Notes under the pieces: generated by a model
Seen by the model: only the letters and a program-made list of their open reading frames with translations
Database searches by the model: none
What the model was told of the DNA's origin: nothing
Translations under genes and position numbers: made by a program
Source: Gammaproteobacteria bacterium
GTDB lineage: Bacteria; Pseudomonadota; Gammaproteobacteria; Pseudomonadales; Halieaceae
Direction: 5' to 3'
Assembly: GCA_030426545.1 (NCBI GenBank)
Contig: JAUHYL010000022.1
Location: 1-55,351 of the forward strand
DNA length: 55,351 nucleotides
Shown: positions 15,173 to 23,750 of the stretch, in pieces
How the letters are laid out: every line of letters begins with the position of its first letter
Position numbering within the stretch: position 1 is the first letter of the stretch

Positions 15173-16885
15173 TTAGCGCTCAATGCGCAGGATGTGGATG
15201 TCTCCGACGAACAGCTGGAAATTGCCATACAGGGTTCGGTGTAGCAACAGTTCAGGCATGAAGCTGTTCACCCTGAGGGTCTTCACCGGCACAAGGTACG
15301 GGTGCTCTCCCGCCAAAGCCTGACGATAAAAAGCCGCATAGGCGGGCCTGGTTTTTATGAGCCGCTGCAGATCGTGCACCAGCGGGCCATTGAGCTCATT
15401 GGCATAGGCGGTGTCGTACCAGTTTTCGCTGAGTACGAGATAGTGCCCCGAGCGCAACTGCGCCGCATCGCCTGCGGCATACTCCGGCCAAAACAACACG
15501 TTCCGTCCCGCGGGCGGGTTAACGTAGTAGCTATAAAATATATGGTCATCGCGGTGTTCCGCATACCACTGGCGCAGGGCGATTCGCGGATCGTGATGGT
15601 AGTCGCTCACCAGGTCCCAGGCCAACACGGCCGGCCAGGCAAGAAACAGCAGCACAGCCCACCTGCGCCCGCCCGCCGCACTGGCGTACAACCCCCAGGC
15701 CGCCAGAATAGCCGCAAGGGGAACCAGCGGCAGGTAATGCCGGTAGTAGGTTATCGGCGAGACGAAGGCCATAAACAACAAAAAGGCAAAGAACGGCAGC
15801 ATGACGCACCACAGTCTCACAGCGCCTTCACCGCGCAGCAACGCACGCACTCCCAGGGGCAGCAACGCAAGTGCAGGCAGGCCCAGTGCAACCAGCAACA
15901 ACAATGGCAGGTTAAGCAGGTTGCGTGGCCACTTGTGCCAACCGATAGCCGCATAGCCCGAACCAAAACGACCCGCTTCGCCGCTTAAGGTAAAACGCGT
16001 CACCACATCGATCTCGCTGATCAGGTAGACCGCGGGCGGCACCAACAGCCAGAACAGGATCATGGGCCGTCGAACGCGACGCCAGGGCACCAACAGGTAG
16101 AAAAGCGCGAGCGCGGGATAGTAACCGCCGCTACGAAAATCACTGATGCTCATAAGGCCGAAGAGCATCGCGGCTGCCACCGGCAACGCGATGACCTGCC
16201 AGCGCGACAACCCGGCACTGAGGTACTCCCACAGCCGCGACGGCAAGCAGGCGAAATAGGCGAGCGCTGCAAACACCCAGTACTTGGCCCAGACGGCGAA
16301 GAGCAGAAAGGCGGGGCTCATCACCAACAGCGGACCACTGCGCCGCGCCAGCGCAAGCACCACGATGAGCGCAAACAGATAGATGAAAAAAACCGAGGGG
16401 ACATCAGCGGTACCGCTGTGTGACTCGCTGAGGTGAAATCCGGAAAGCGCCAACAGCGCGCCGGCCGTCCAGCCCACCGCCGGCAAGTGTGGCACCAACA
16501 AAAGACCCAGCGCCACGGTGACTACGGTTGTCAGCGCGCCGGTTACCGCGGAATAGCTGCGCGCAACCAGCAGATGCTGCGGGCTGTGGCAGTAGGCTTT
16601 GACGGCGCGCTCATCACCTGCAACGTCCGGCGGTGGCGGGTTGCCCAACAGCGAGGCAACAGCGATGGTTTGATACCCCACAAAGCCCGTGTAGTCGAAC
16701 CCCTGCAACGCTGCGCGGCAGGAACCGCCTTCATCAAAGTTAACGAGGGTAAAACTGCCCGGATGATCCCAGTGCCAGCCCAGTGTCTGTGCGCTGTAGA
16801 GCCGAGGCAGCAGTGCAACGAGAAACAGCAGGCCAAACAGGAGCAGTGACCTTGCAAGCGGTGGGCGGGCAGTGGCTTCCGACAT
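15173..16885 (-). CDS. GT39-type membrane glycosyltransferase
   Basis: This 570-residue integral membrane protein begins with an arginine-flanked first span. The first periplasmic loop contains HPGSFTLVNFDEGG, the acidic-pair region typical of the PMT/ArnT-like GT39 group that uses polyprenyl-phosphate sugars. Roughly ten spans follow, then a soluble C-terminal domain (about residues 430-570). The family transfers a sugar to lipid or protein on the periplasmic face; the acceptor cannot be told here. It is upstream of a second polytopic protein (13422-15146). Confidence in the exact family is moderate. Confidence 0.75.
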   Translation of the reverse strand: MSEATARPPLARSLLLFGLLFLVALLPRLYSAQTLGWHWDHPGSFTLVNFDEGGSCRAALQGFDYTGFVGYQTIAVASLLGNPPPPDVAGDERAVKAYCHSPQHLLVARSYSAVTGALTTVVTVALGLLLVPHLPAVGWTAGALLALSGFHLSESHSGTADVPSVFFIYLFALIVVLALARRSGPLLVMSPAFLLFAVWAKYWVFAALAYFACLPSRLWEYLSAGLSRWQVIALPVAAAMLFGLMSISDFRSGGYYPALALFYLLVPWRRVRRPMILFWLLVPPAVYLISEIDVVTRFTLSGEAGRFGSGYAAIGWHKWPRNLLNLPLLLLVALGLPALALLPLGVRALLRGEGAVRLWCVMLPFFAFLLFMAFVSPITYYRHYLPLVPLAAILAAWGLYASAAGGRRWAVLLFLAWPAVLAWDLVSDYHHDPRIALRQWYAEHRDDHIFYSYYVNPPAGRNVLFWPEYAAGDAAQLRSGHYLVLSENWYDTAYANELNGPLVHDLQRLIKTRPAYAAFYRQALAGEHPYLVPVKTLRVNSFMPELLLHRTLYGNFQLFVGDIHILRIER

Positions 16886-16997
16886 TGATTATCCGGGCGG
16901 TTGGCTTGCGTCAGTATCCAACCGGTCCGGGCGAAAAGAAAGTCGCGGCGCTATATTAAGTTGCCGTGTTACTGGCATCGCCCGCGCAGGCGCGGCC

Positions 16998-17993
16998 TCA
17001 GGCGTAGCCGTGCTGCCGGAACCACTCGATGGAATCCTGCACGGCGGTTTCGATGGGCGTTTGTGGCAGGCCCAGTTCTTCAATGGCCTTGGTTGGATCG
17101 ACGTAGCCGTGTTGCAGCGCGTACATCGTGTTCTTGTAAGTCGTGACCGGAGCGCGGCCGGTGAGGCTGGACCACATCTCAGCCGCTTTCGCCACGCGCA
17201 GCATGACCTTGCCCGACACCTCGGTCTGCGCAACCTTGTCCACGCCGGCAATCCCACCAATCAGGGTGAGAAATTCCCGGTTCGTCATATTGCCGTCGCG
17301 ATTGGCGAGAATATACGATTCGCCGATACGCCCCTTCTCCATGGCCAGCACATGGCCTGCAGCCACGTCGCGCACATCAACTGCACACACACCACCGTCC
17401 CAGTAGTTTTTCATCTGCCCCTTCAGCGTCCGCAGAATCATCGTGCCGGTTGGCGTTGGTGCACGGTCTCCGGGACCGAAAGGCAGGCCGGGGAGCACCA
17501 TAGAGACCGGAAGGCCCTCACTCACAAGGCCCTTCACCATCTGGTGGCTGATGAATTTCGACAGGATGTACTCACTGGCCCAGGGCCAGGCATTGAATGC
17601 CGTTTCCTCAGTGGCCCACTTGCCGTCGCCTTCCACTCCGATGGCGGCAACACTGCTGGTAAACACCACCTTTTCGACGCCCGCTGCCATTGCCGCCAGC
17701 AGCATGGCACGGGCACCATCGACGTTAATCTTGTAGTGCAGATCGGGGTCTTTCGTCCAGATCGCGAACATGGCGGCCAGGTGGTAGAGCTGTTCCACGC
17801 CCTGCACAGCGGCGCGCAGGGACTCGGGGTTTAGCAGATTGCCCTCGACAAACTCTACATCCATGCCATCGAGGGGTGAGCGGTCCTCTCCCGGCATCAC
17901 CATCACGCGCACCGAATCACCCTTCTCCAGGCACAGCCGGGTGACATGGTTGCCGATAAATCCGGTAGCGCCGGTAATCAGTACTTTGCTCAT
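16998..17993 (-). CDS. NAD-dependent epimerase/dehydratase (extended SDR)
   Basis: This 331-residue extended short-chain dehydrogenase has the nucleotide motif GATGFIGNHV (about residues 8-17), TSSVAAIG, and the catalytic YILSK (YxxxK) near residue 140. The sequence resembles dihydroflavonol-reductase-like and hopanoid-associated sugar-epimerase-like SDRs. The ATG at 17993 gives the standard MSKVLITGATGFIG start; the upstream in-frame extension has no family features. It is divergent from the exported methyltransferase gene. The substrate is unknown. Confidence 0.88.
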   Translation of the reverse strand: MSKVLITGATGFIGNHVTRLCLEKGDSVRVMVMPGEDRSPLDGMDVEFVEGNLLNPESLRAAVQGVEQLYHLAAMFAIWTKDPDLHYKINVDGARAMLLAAMAAGVEKVVFTSSVAAIGVEGDGKWATEETAFNAWPWASEYILSKFISHQMVKGLVSEGLPVSMVLPGLPFGPGDRAPTPTGTMILRTLKGQMKNYWDGGVCAVDVRDVAAGHVLAMEKGRIGESYILANRDGNMTNREFLTLIGGIAGVDKVAQTEVSGKVMLRVAKAAEMWSSLTGRAPVTTYKNTMYALQHGYVDPTKAIEELGLPQTPIETAVQDSIEWFRQHGYA

Positions 17994-18137
17994 AAGGGGG
18001 CTCCCGCCAGGTTTGCTCTCGTTATTGCAACTAATGTGCGCGCAGTGTTCCGTGTTCAGTTGGGGTAAACCAGCGGCCCGCCCACAACGGCGACCGAAGA
18101 CAACGATTTGCTGTGAACCGGTCTGCCGCATTGCTGT

Positions 18138-18166
18138 CTGACGGACGACGCCATTGTATCTATACT
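18138..18166 (+). promoter_or_regulatory. Candidate sigma-70 promoter for exported methyltransferase gene
   Basis: CTGACG (18138-18143) and TATACT (18161-18166) are 17 bp apart, about 70 bases upstream of the ATG at 18238, which is preceded by GGAGAG. Confidence 0.5.
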
Positions 18167-18237
18167 GTCGTACACCGCGCGGCGCACCGGTATACCATGG
18201 TGTTCCACCGAACGTAAATTACCCGGAGAGCTCGATC

Positions 18238-19101
18238 ATGAAAAACCTGGCCATTCGCCTGTTCCTGCCTTTGTTGATTGCACTGGGCGCCGCCCAAAGC
18301 ACCAGCGCAGACACCCACACGGGCGCGCTGGAGAAGGGCATCGCCACGCGCAGCGAAGAAGACCGAAGCCGTGACAGTGCACGCCACCCCGTCGAGACGC
18401 TCAACTTCTTCCGTGTAGAACCGGGTATGACCGTGGCCGAGGGCCTGCCGGGCAGCGGCTGGTACACGCGGATTCTGGCACCTTACCTCGGTGGCAAGGG
18501 CAAACTGTTCGGCGTGAACTACGCCGACCGCATGTGGCCGATGTTCAGTTGGGTCACCGAGGAAGTCGCCGCACAGCGCATCGCACTCACGGCGAAGTTT
18601 CCAGCGCAGGTGGCCTCTTACACTGACAACGGTATTGAAGCGCGCGGGTTCACGTTTGAATCAGTGCCTAAAGACGTCAAGGGCACCGTCGATCGCGTGT
18701 TGCTCATTCGTGCTTTACACAACCTCAACCGTTTTGAAGAAAAGGCCGGTACGCGCAGTGCGGCATTGGCAGCAGTGCACGACATGTTGAAGGACAACGG
18801 CCTCGTTGGCGTTGTGCAGCACCGCGCGCCGGAAAACGTCAGCGCTGCGAGCGCCCAGGGCCAGCGCGGCTACCTGAAGCAGTCTGCAGTCATTGCCATG
18901 TTTGAGGAAGCGGGGTTCGAACTGGTTGCCAGCAGTGAGATCAACGCCAACCCCAAAGATCAGCCCGGCGAGGAGGCCATTGTCTGGCGGTTGCCGCCCA
19001 GCCTGCGCGGCAGTGAAGACGACCCGGAACAACGCGCCGCACTGCAGGCCGTTGGCGAATCAGATCGTATGACGCTGTTGTTCCGCAAAGCCGCCAAATA
19101 G
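18238..19101 (+). CDS. Exported class I methyltransferase-like protein
   Basis: This 287-residue protein has a clear signal peptide (MKNLAIRLFLPLLIALGAAQSTSA-D). A Rossmann-type methyltransferase domain follows, with VEPGMTVAEGLPGSGWYTR as the SAM-binding loop and later strands DRVLLIRALHNL and NGLVGVVQHRAPE. It resembles the 'predicted methyltransferase' group COG4798, which is unusual in carrying a secretion signal. SAM is not normally available in the periplasm, so a non-methyltransferase role is possible. A promoter lies at 18138-18166. It is followed by the convergent Tat-type SDR gene. Confidence 0.82.
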   Translation: MKNLAIRLFLPLLIALGAAQSTSADTHTGALEKGIATRSEEDRSRDSARHPVETLNFFRVEPGMTVAEGLPGSGWYTRILAPYLGGKGKLFGVNYADRMWPMFSWVTEEVAAQRIALTAKFPAQVASYTDNGIEARGFTFESVPKDVKGTVDRVLLIRALHNLNRFEEKAGTRSAALAAVHDMLKDNGLVGVVQHRAPENVSAASAQGQRGYLKQSAVIAMFEEAGFELVASSEINANPKDQPGEEAIVWRLPPSLRGSEDDPEQRAALQAVGESDRMTLLFRKAAK

Positions 19102-19168
19102 CGCTGCTGCCCACGACGGTTGCTCGCAACGGATTGGCGTTGTGGCAGGGCTTGCCGCGAGGAAAAGC

Positions 19169-20188
19169 TCAAACCAGATAGGCAGCCGTCATCTCCTGCG
19201 CCTCCTGCCACAGGCGGGAGGCCATCGTGGCGTCGAACATGTGATGCTCACCGCCGATTTGCACCGGGTTACAGTCCTCGAAGTAGGCACCGCTGACGCC
19301 CTGCAGCGCCGGCTGGGTAGCAACGTAAACCTGCGTGGCCGCGCCCTGCGCGGGAGACTTGGCAATGGCGCCGCCAAACAGGTCGAAGGCTGTGCGAATC
19401 AGCCCGGGGGCAGTGCGTGCAATATTGGTTTTCACCAGCCCCGGGTGAATCACATTGGAAGTGACGCGGGTGCCCGTCAGGCGCTCGGCCAGTTCCAATG
19501 AAAACAGCGCATTGGCAAGCTTGGATCGGCCATAGGCCTCCTGTGCATCAAAGTGCTTCTCGCCGCGCAGGTTGTCGAAGTCGATGCCGTGCGCTGGCGC
19601 CTGTGTGTAACCCGACGAACTGCCCACATGCACAATACGGGCGGAGTCCTTTGCCTGCATTGCTGGCAGCAAGCGATTGACCAGCACGAAATGGCCGAGA
19701 AAGTTAACCACGAACATCTTCTCGATACCGGCCACCAGCTCCAACTCGCCAAAGGTGTTGATGCCGGCGTTACAGATCAGCATGTCCGGAACCAGTCCCG
19801 CGTCGATCACTTGCCGGGCACAATCGACCGCCGACTGAAAGTCGGATAGCTCCAGTGCCACGGGCGTGGTTGCGCCGTCCACGCTGTCGCAGGCAACCTC
19901 GGCCTTTTCCAGCGTGCGTCCGGTGCCGACAACGTGGGCGCCACGCAGGGCCAGTACACGCATGGTTTCGTAGCCGAGGCCGGAGTTGCACCCGGTCACA
20001 AGGGCCGTACGTCCGCTGAGATCCAGCCCCGCTGTCACCTCCTCCGCGGTGCTGGCCTTGCCGAACGGCCCTACAGGCAGGGAAGTGTCGATGCTTACCC
20101 TAGAAGCGCTGTCGCCACAGCCGGCAAGCCAGGGCAAGGTGGCTGCCGTGGCGGAGAATTGCAGAAACTGCCTGCGTTCCAGTGTCAT
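19169..20188 (-). CDS. SDR oxidoreductase with Tat/lipoprotein signal
   Basis: This 339-residue short-chain dehydrogenase has an N-terminal twin-arginine motif (RRQFLQF, residues 5-11), a hydrophobic stretch and the lipobox LAGC. It is therefore predicted to be folded with its cofactor in the cytoplasm, exported by Tat and lipid-anchored. The dinucleotide motif TGCNSGLGYE, NAG (CNAGIN) and YGRSK (catalytic YxxxK) are all present. It resembles WW-domain oxidoreductase/retinol-dehydrogenase-like SDRs. The substrate is unknown. Confidence 0.88.
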   Translation of the reverse strand: MTLERRQFLQFSATAATLPWLAGCGDSASRVSIDTSLPVGPFGKASTAEEVTAGLDLSGRTALVTGCNSGLGYETMRVLALRGAHVVGTGRTLEKAEVACDSVDGATTPVALELSDFQSAVDCARQVIDAGLVPDMLICNAGINTFGELELVAGIEKMFVVNFLGHFVLVNRLLPAMQAKDSARIVHVGSSSGYTQAPAHGIDFDNLRGEKHFDAQEAYGRSKLANALFSLELAERLTGTRVTSNVIHPGLVKTNIARTAPGLIRTAFDLFGGAIAKSPAQGAATQVYVATQPALQGVSGAYFEDCNPVQIGGEHHMFDATMASRLWQEAQEMTAAYLV

Positions 20189-20311
20189 TTCAGCTGATGC
20201 CTCCTGGGCCGGGAAAAGGCGCAGTTTAGCGCCACCCGGCCGCTGCTGGAAACCAGCGTGATATTCTATATTGGCATTTCATATTATAAGTAAATATCAT
20301 GAGGTTATTTC

Positions 20312-20339
20312 TTGAGTAATCAAAGGCGCTGAATATACT
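20312..20339 (+). promoter_or_regulatory. sigma-70 promoter of candidate small RNA
   Basis: TTGAGT (20312-20317) and TATACT (20334-20339) are 16 bp apart. The predicted start, 7 bases later at about 20346, coincides with the first base of a 9-bp hairpin stem. Nothing else is seen in the preceding 20189-20311. Confidence 0.65.
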
Positions 20340-20345
20340 GAAGTT

Positions 20346-20540
20346 GTGGCGGTTATTGGTTGACTACCAATTGAGGGCAACCGTCACATTTCAGGGGATG
20401 CTGGCAAACATTTGTCAGAGGTGTTTGTCGCCAGGGGACGTTTTCCGGTTTGCGGGCCGGGAATTGAAATCTGGGCAGAGAACAAAAGCTATTTCCCTAA
20501 CAACGCCGTCGCTACCTGCCTTGCGACGGCGTTTTTTTTT
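20346..20540 (+). ncRNA. Candidate structured small RNA, about 195 nt
   Basis: The transcript would begin with a two-tier hairpin: outer arms GTGGCGGTT/AACCGTCAC (20346-20354 and 20379-20387) and inner arms ATTGGT/ACCAAT around TGACT. A second hairpin has CTGGC..GCCAG and AAACA..TGTTT arms (20401-20434) and is flanked on both sides by GGGGA (20394-20398 and 20434-20438). A third, smaller CCGG hairpin follows, then a strong terminator. No reading frame of note or ribosome binding site is present. The GGGGA motifs could be CsrA/RsmA-type binding sites. It does not match 6S, tmRNA, SRP or RNase P RNA as I know them. Confidence 0.6.
20502..20540 (+). terminator. Intrinsic terminator of the small RNA
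   Basis: The perfect 11-bp stem AACGCCGTCGC/GCGACGGCGTT (20502-20512 and 20523-20533) is followed by a run of nine T (20532-20540). The stretch from 20541 to the gpsA start holds nothing recognisable. Confidence 0.93.
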
Positions 20541-20714
20541 GCCCGTTGATCAGGCTCGATCATGCTGCAGCCTGCCCGCGTACCCCACCACCCCGGAGAA
20601 TGCGATAAGCTTGGCCCCAATAAAGCCAGTTGGGTGCACGCGCTATTGAGGGTGCGCTTGTCGCTTCGCACCCACGGCGCTGTTAAGAACGGGTAAAAGC
20701 CAGGGGGCTACAGC

Positions 20715-21719
20715 ATGGAAACTCCAAGAGTAGTAGTGCTGGGCGGCGGTTCCTGGGGAACCACCGTGGCGGCGATGGTGTGCCGCAATGCGCCGGTCAC
20801 GCTGTGGGCGCGCAATCGGGCAACCGTCGACGAGATCAATACAAGCCACAGCAACAGCGCCTACCTGCCGGACGCCGAACTGCCGGAAAAACTGCAGGCA
20901 ACGGACGATCTCGCCGCTGCCGTGGCCAGTGCCGATGTGCTCATTATGGGCATTCCCTCGCAACACTTTCGCCAGGTGCTCGTCCAGGCCCAGCCTCACC
21001 TGGCAGACGGCGTCCCGATTGTCAGCCTGACCAAGGGGCTGGAACTGGGCACACACCTGCGCATGACAGAAATTATCGGCGAGTTGCTGCCACAACACCC
21101 GGCGGCGGTACTCACCGGGCCCAATCTTGCCCGCGAAGTCATGGCCGGCAAGGCGGCGGCGAGCGTTGTCGCGACCGACAACCCCGACATCCAGCGGCAG
21201 CTGCAAACCCTGCTCGGCAATAGCCTGTTTCGCGTGTACACCAACAGCGACATCGTGGGCTGCGAACTGGGTGGTCTATTGAAAAATATCATCGCCATCG
21301 CGGTCGGTATGGGCGACGGCCGTGGCGCCGGTGACAACACGCGCGCCGCGCTGATGACCCGGGGTCTGGCAGAAATGACGCGGCTGGGCGTAGCCATGGG
21401 GGGCGAGAAGGAAACGTTCGCCGGCCTCGCCGGTATGGGCGACCTGATCGCCACCTGCACCAGCCCGCAGAGCCGCAATCACCACGTCGGGATTGAACTG
21501 GGCAAGGGCCGGGACCCCGCAGAGATACTCGGCGAAATGCGCATGGTGGCCGAGGGCGTCAAGAGTGCGCCTGCGGTGATCGAGCTGGCAGCGCAGCACG
21601 GAGTGGAGATGCCCATCGCCTGCGAGGTACAGCGGGTGCTATCGGGCGATTCCAACATAAGTCGCGCTTTTCGCGGCCTGCTACGCGAGGTGGCCGGGGC
21701 AGAATCAGAACCGGGTTGA
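20715..21719 (+). CDS. gpsA: Glycerol-3-phosphate dehydrogenase [NAD(P)+]
   Basis: This 334-residue enzyme reduces dihydroxyacetone phosphate to sn-glycerol-3-phosphate, the backbone for phospholipid synthesis. The N-terminal Rossmann motif GGGSWGTT (residues 10-17), TKGLE, TGPNLAREV and the catalytic-lysine segment LGGLLKNIIAIAVGMGDG are all present at the expected places. Length matches GpsA. It lies downstream of the small RNA terminator. A catabolic counterpart (GlpD-like) is encoded at 38287. Confidence 0.97.
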   Translation: METPRVVVLGGGSWGTTVAAMVCRNAPVTLWARNRATVDEINTSHSNSAYLPDAELPEKLQATDDLAAAVASADVLIMGIPSQHFRQVLVQAQPHLADGVPIVSLTKGLELGTHLRMTEIIGELLPQHPAAVLTGPNLAREVMAGKAAASVVATDNPDIQRQLQTLLGNSLFRVYTNSDIVGCELGGLLKNIIAIAVGMGDGRGAGDNTRAALMTRGLAEMTRLGVAMGGEKETFAGLAGMGDLIATCTSPQSRNHHVGIELGKGRDPAEILGEMRMVAEGVKSAPAVIELAAQHGVEMPIACEVQRVLSGDSNISRAFRGLLREVAGAESEPG

Positions 21720-21996
21720 ACGACCAGACAGAGCTCGATGTGCGCGGCCGGGGAATACCTGCAGCCGCAGTTTGCCACAGTTGCACACCAAACCCGCCGC
21801 TTTAGCGACATATCCACACAAATGACTACCGCTGCCAAAAGTTCGACTTTTCGCGGATCGCGGCTAGTGCTGGCCGTGCATCTGGGGCAGAATGTTGCTT
21901 ACTGCGGCACACGGGCCGTTCAGTGGCAGCTGAACAGGCAATTAAAAAAAGGCCCGGGCACAGCAACAAGAAAAACAATGCAGGGGCGGGGCAAGC

Positions 21997-22833
21997 ATGT
22001 CTTATTCAAGGGCATTTTCCTTTGTGCTGGCGCTGTGTGCGCTGCACAGCATGGCGTGGGCCAGTGATTCCAGATTCAGTGAACTGACGGGCAGCCCTGA
22101 ACTGCGCTCAGCGTCGGTGCTGGTGCTGGACGCCGAAGGCAACCAGATTTACGGCAAAGACGTGGACACGATTCGTCCCATCGCCTCCATCACCAAGCTG
22201 ATGACCGCCATGGTGGTGCTGGATGCAGGGCTGGACCTCGACGAGCAGATCACCATCACCCCCGCCGACCGCGACACGGTTAAACGTACGGGTTCGCGAC
22301 TGAACTACGGCGCCACGCTGAGCCGCAAGGAACTGATTCTTCTGGCGTTGATGTCTTCGGAAAACCGCGCCGCCGCCGCACTGGGGCGCACCTACCCGGG
22401 TGGCAGCGAAGCCTTCGTCCGCGCTATGAATCGCAAAGCCGACGACCTTGGCATGTTTTACAGCTATTTCGCCGACGCCGCAGGACTGCGGGCCGAAAAC
22501 GTCTCTACTGCAGCCGACCTGGGCAAAATGCTCACCGCCGCCGAGGACTACTCACTCATTCGCGAATCGACTACCACCGCGCGCATGGAGGTTTACCCCT
22601 TTCGTGGTCGCGGCCCGGTGGTCTACGGCAATACCAATCGCCTGTTGAAAAACGAAAACTGGGAGATTGAACTCAGCAAAACCGGCTACATCAACGAGGC
22701 CGGCCGCTGCCTGGTGATGCAGGCCACCATCGATGGCGAAGAAGTTTCCATTGTATTGCTCAACTCGTTCGGTAAGCTGACACCTTTCGGCGACTCCAAT
22801 CGCCTACGCAAATGGATGCTGGCCAGCAGTTAG
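21997..22833 (+). CDS. pbpG: D-alanyl-D-alanine endopeptidase, PBP7-like (S11)
   Basis: This is a 278-residue exported serine peptidase. A signal peptide (residues 1-23) is followed by the three penicillin-binding motifs: SITK (Ser64 nucleophile, Lys67), SEN (121-123) and KTG (228-230). The short length without a C-terminal anchor matches PBP7, which cuts D-Ala-meso-DAP cross-links in peptidoglycan, rather than PBP5/6. The 276-base gap after gpsA contains no other gene and no clear promoter. Confidence 0.93.
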   Translation: MSYSRAFSFVLALCALHSMAWASDSRFSELTGSPELRSASVLVLDAEGNQIYGKDVDTIRPIASITKLMTAMVVLDAGLDLDEQITITPADRDTVKRTGSRLNYGATLSRKELILLALMSSENRAAAALGRTYPGGSEAFVRAMNRKADDLGMFYSYFADAAGLRAENVSTAADLGKMLTAAEDYSLIRESTTTARMEVYPFRGRGPVVYGNTNRLLKNENWEIELSKTGYINEAGRCLVMQATIDGEEVSIVLLNSFGKLTPFGDSNRLRKWMLASS

Positions 22834-22871
22834 GTCACCTCCAACTATTGGCAATTGCGCTCAACGGCGCC

Positions 22872-22917
22872 CCAGGGCATTTTCGTCACCACTGAGTCAG
22901 TGCAGAAAATTCCCTGG
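22872..22917 (+). promoter_or_regulatory. Long interrupted hairpin in the leader of the outer-membrane gene
   Basis: Outer arms CCAGGG/CCCTGG and ATTTTC/GAAAAT (22872-22884 and 22905-22917), with one mismatch between them, enclose a second hairpin CACTGA-G-TCAGTG (22890-22902). It ends 14 bases before the ATG at 22932, which lacks a Shine-Dalgarno match. There is no T run, so it is more likely a leader structure or protein site than a terminator. Confidence 0.5.
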
Positions 22918-22931
22918 CAACCAACCTGGTA

Positions 22932-23642
22932 ATGATGCGAACTACAACAATCACTGCGGTGCCGGTGTTGGCCGGTCTGCTCCTGACGACATCGGCGCAT
23001 TCGCTGGCGCAGAGCTACGACGATACAGACACCGGCAATTTCCAGGTGTTTCTGGGCGTCCTCGAGCTTGATAGCCAGACCGGCGATTCGCCCGACGCAT
23101 CCGTCTCGGACCCGGAAGTAACGTTTGGCTCACTGCCCAGCCTGGGCATTGAAAGCGAGCATACGTTCTACCGCGGCTGGGTACACGCGGGATTGAACTC
23201 AGGCGGCAGTGTTGCCTGGAAGAACGACGGCACTCGAATCACCGCTGGCTTTACCGGCGAAGACGGTGCCGTTATCAGGGTTGAAGCAGACAATTCCTTC
23301 CTGCTCGCCGAATTCCACCTTGGTGCCTACGTTCGTGGTCGACTGCAGGACAGAATTACCGCCTACGCTGCCGGCGGCCCCATGCTGATTTACGGCTATC
23401 ACGAAGTGAAGGACGGGTTTATCGATGGCGAAGGCGGCGACCTCGATCTGCCCGCGGACGACGCTTCTGATATTAATCTCGGCTTCTATGCACGTGCCGG
23501 CATCGATTTCGAATACAGGGACAACCGACACATGGGCCTGGGCGTGCGCTACCTGTACAGCGAACTCGACTTCGACGACACGGTTGGCAAGATCGATATA
23601 GAAGGTCTGCAGTGGATGTTCACTTTCTCACGCCGCTTCTAG
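22932..23642 (+). CDS. Outer-membrane beta-barrel-like protein
   Basis: This 236-residue protein has a signal peptide (cleavage near AHSLAQ-S). The mature sequence has alternating-hydrophobicity strands and ends in WMFTFSRRF, a C-terminal aromatic strand as needed for barrel insertion by BAM. Segments such as GLGVRYLYSELDF fit the strands of small 8-10-stranded barrels. No specific family is recognised; a ligand-binding or structural role is possible. The gene follows the PBP7-like gene and is preceded by a long leader hairpin. Confidence 0.78.
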   Translation: MMRTTTITAVPVLAGLLLTTSAHSLAQSYDDTDTGNFQVFLGVLELDSQTGDSPDASVSDPEVTFGSLPSLGIESEHTFYRGWVHAGLNSGGSVAWKNDGTRITAGFTGEDGAVIRVEADNSFLLAEFHLGAYVRGRLQDRITAYAAGGPMLIYGYHEVKDGFIDGEGGDLDLPADDASDINLGFYARAGIDFEYRDNRHMGLGVRYLYSELDFDDTVGKIDIEGLQWMFTFSRRF

Positions 23643-23750
23643 GGGGCCATTCCCCGCCATCTCTTCCCGCTTCGCAAGCAACGGTGCACGACACCTTGAC
23701 CACCCGCACCGGGGCTGAAACACTGCGCTGAAACCTGTGGAGATTTCCGG

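Noticed and set aside
20346-20540. 6S RNA, tmRNA or SRP RNA
   Set aside because: Length is near that of 6S RNA, but the sequence and hairpin order do not match 6S, and the tmRNA and SRP signature sequences are absent.
20344-20649. 101-codon frame across the small RNA
   Set aside because: It runs through the strong terminator at 20502-20540, has no ribosome binding site and no family resemblance.
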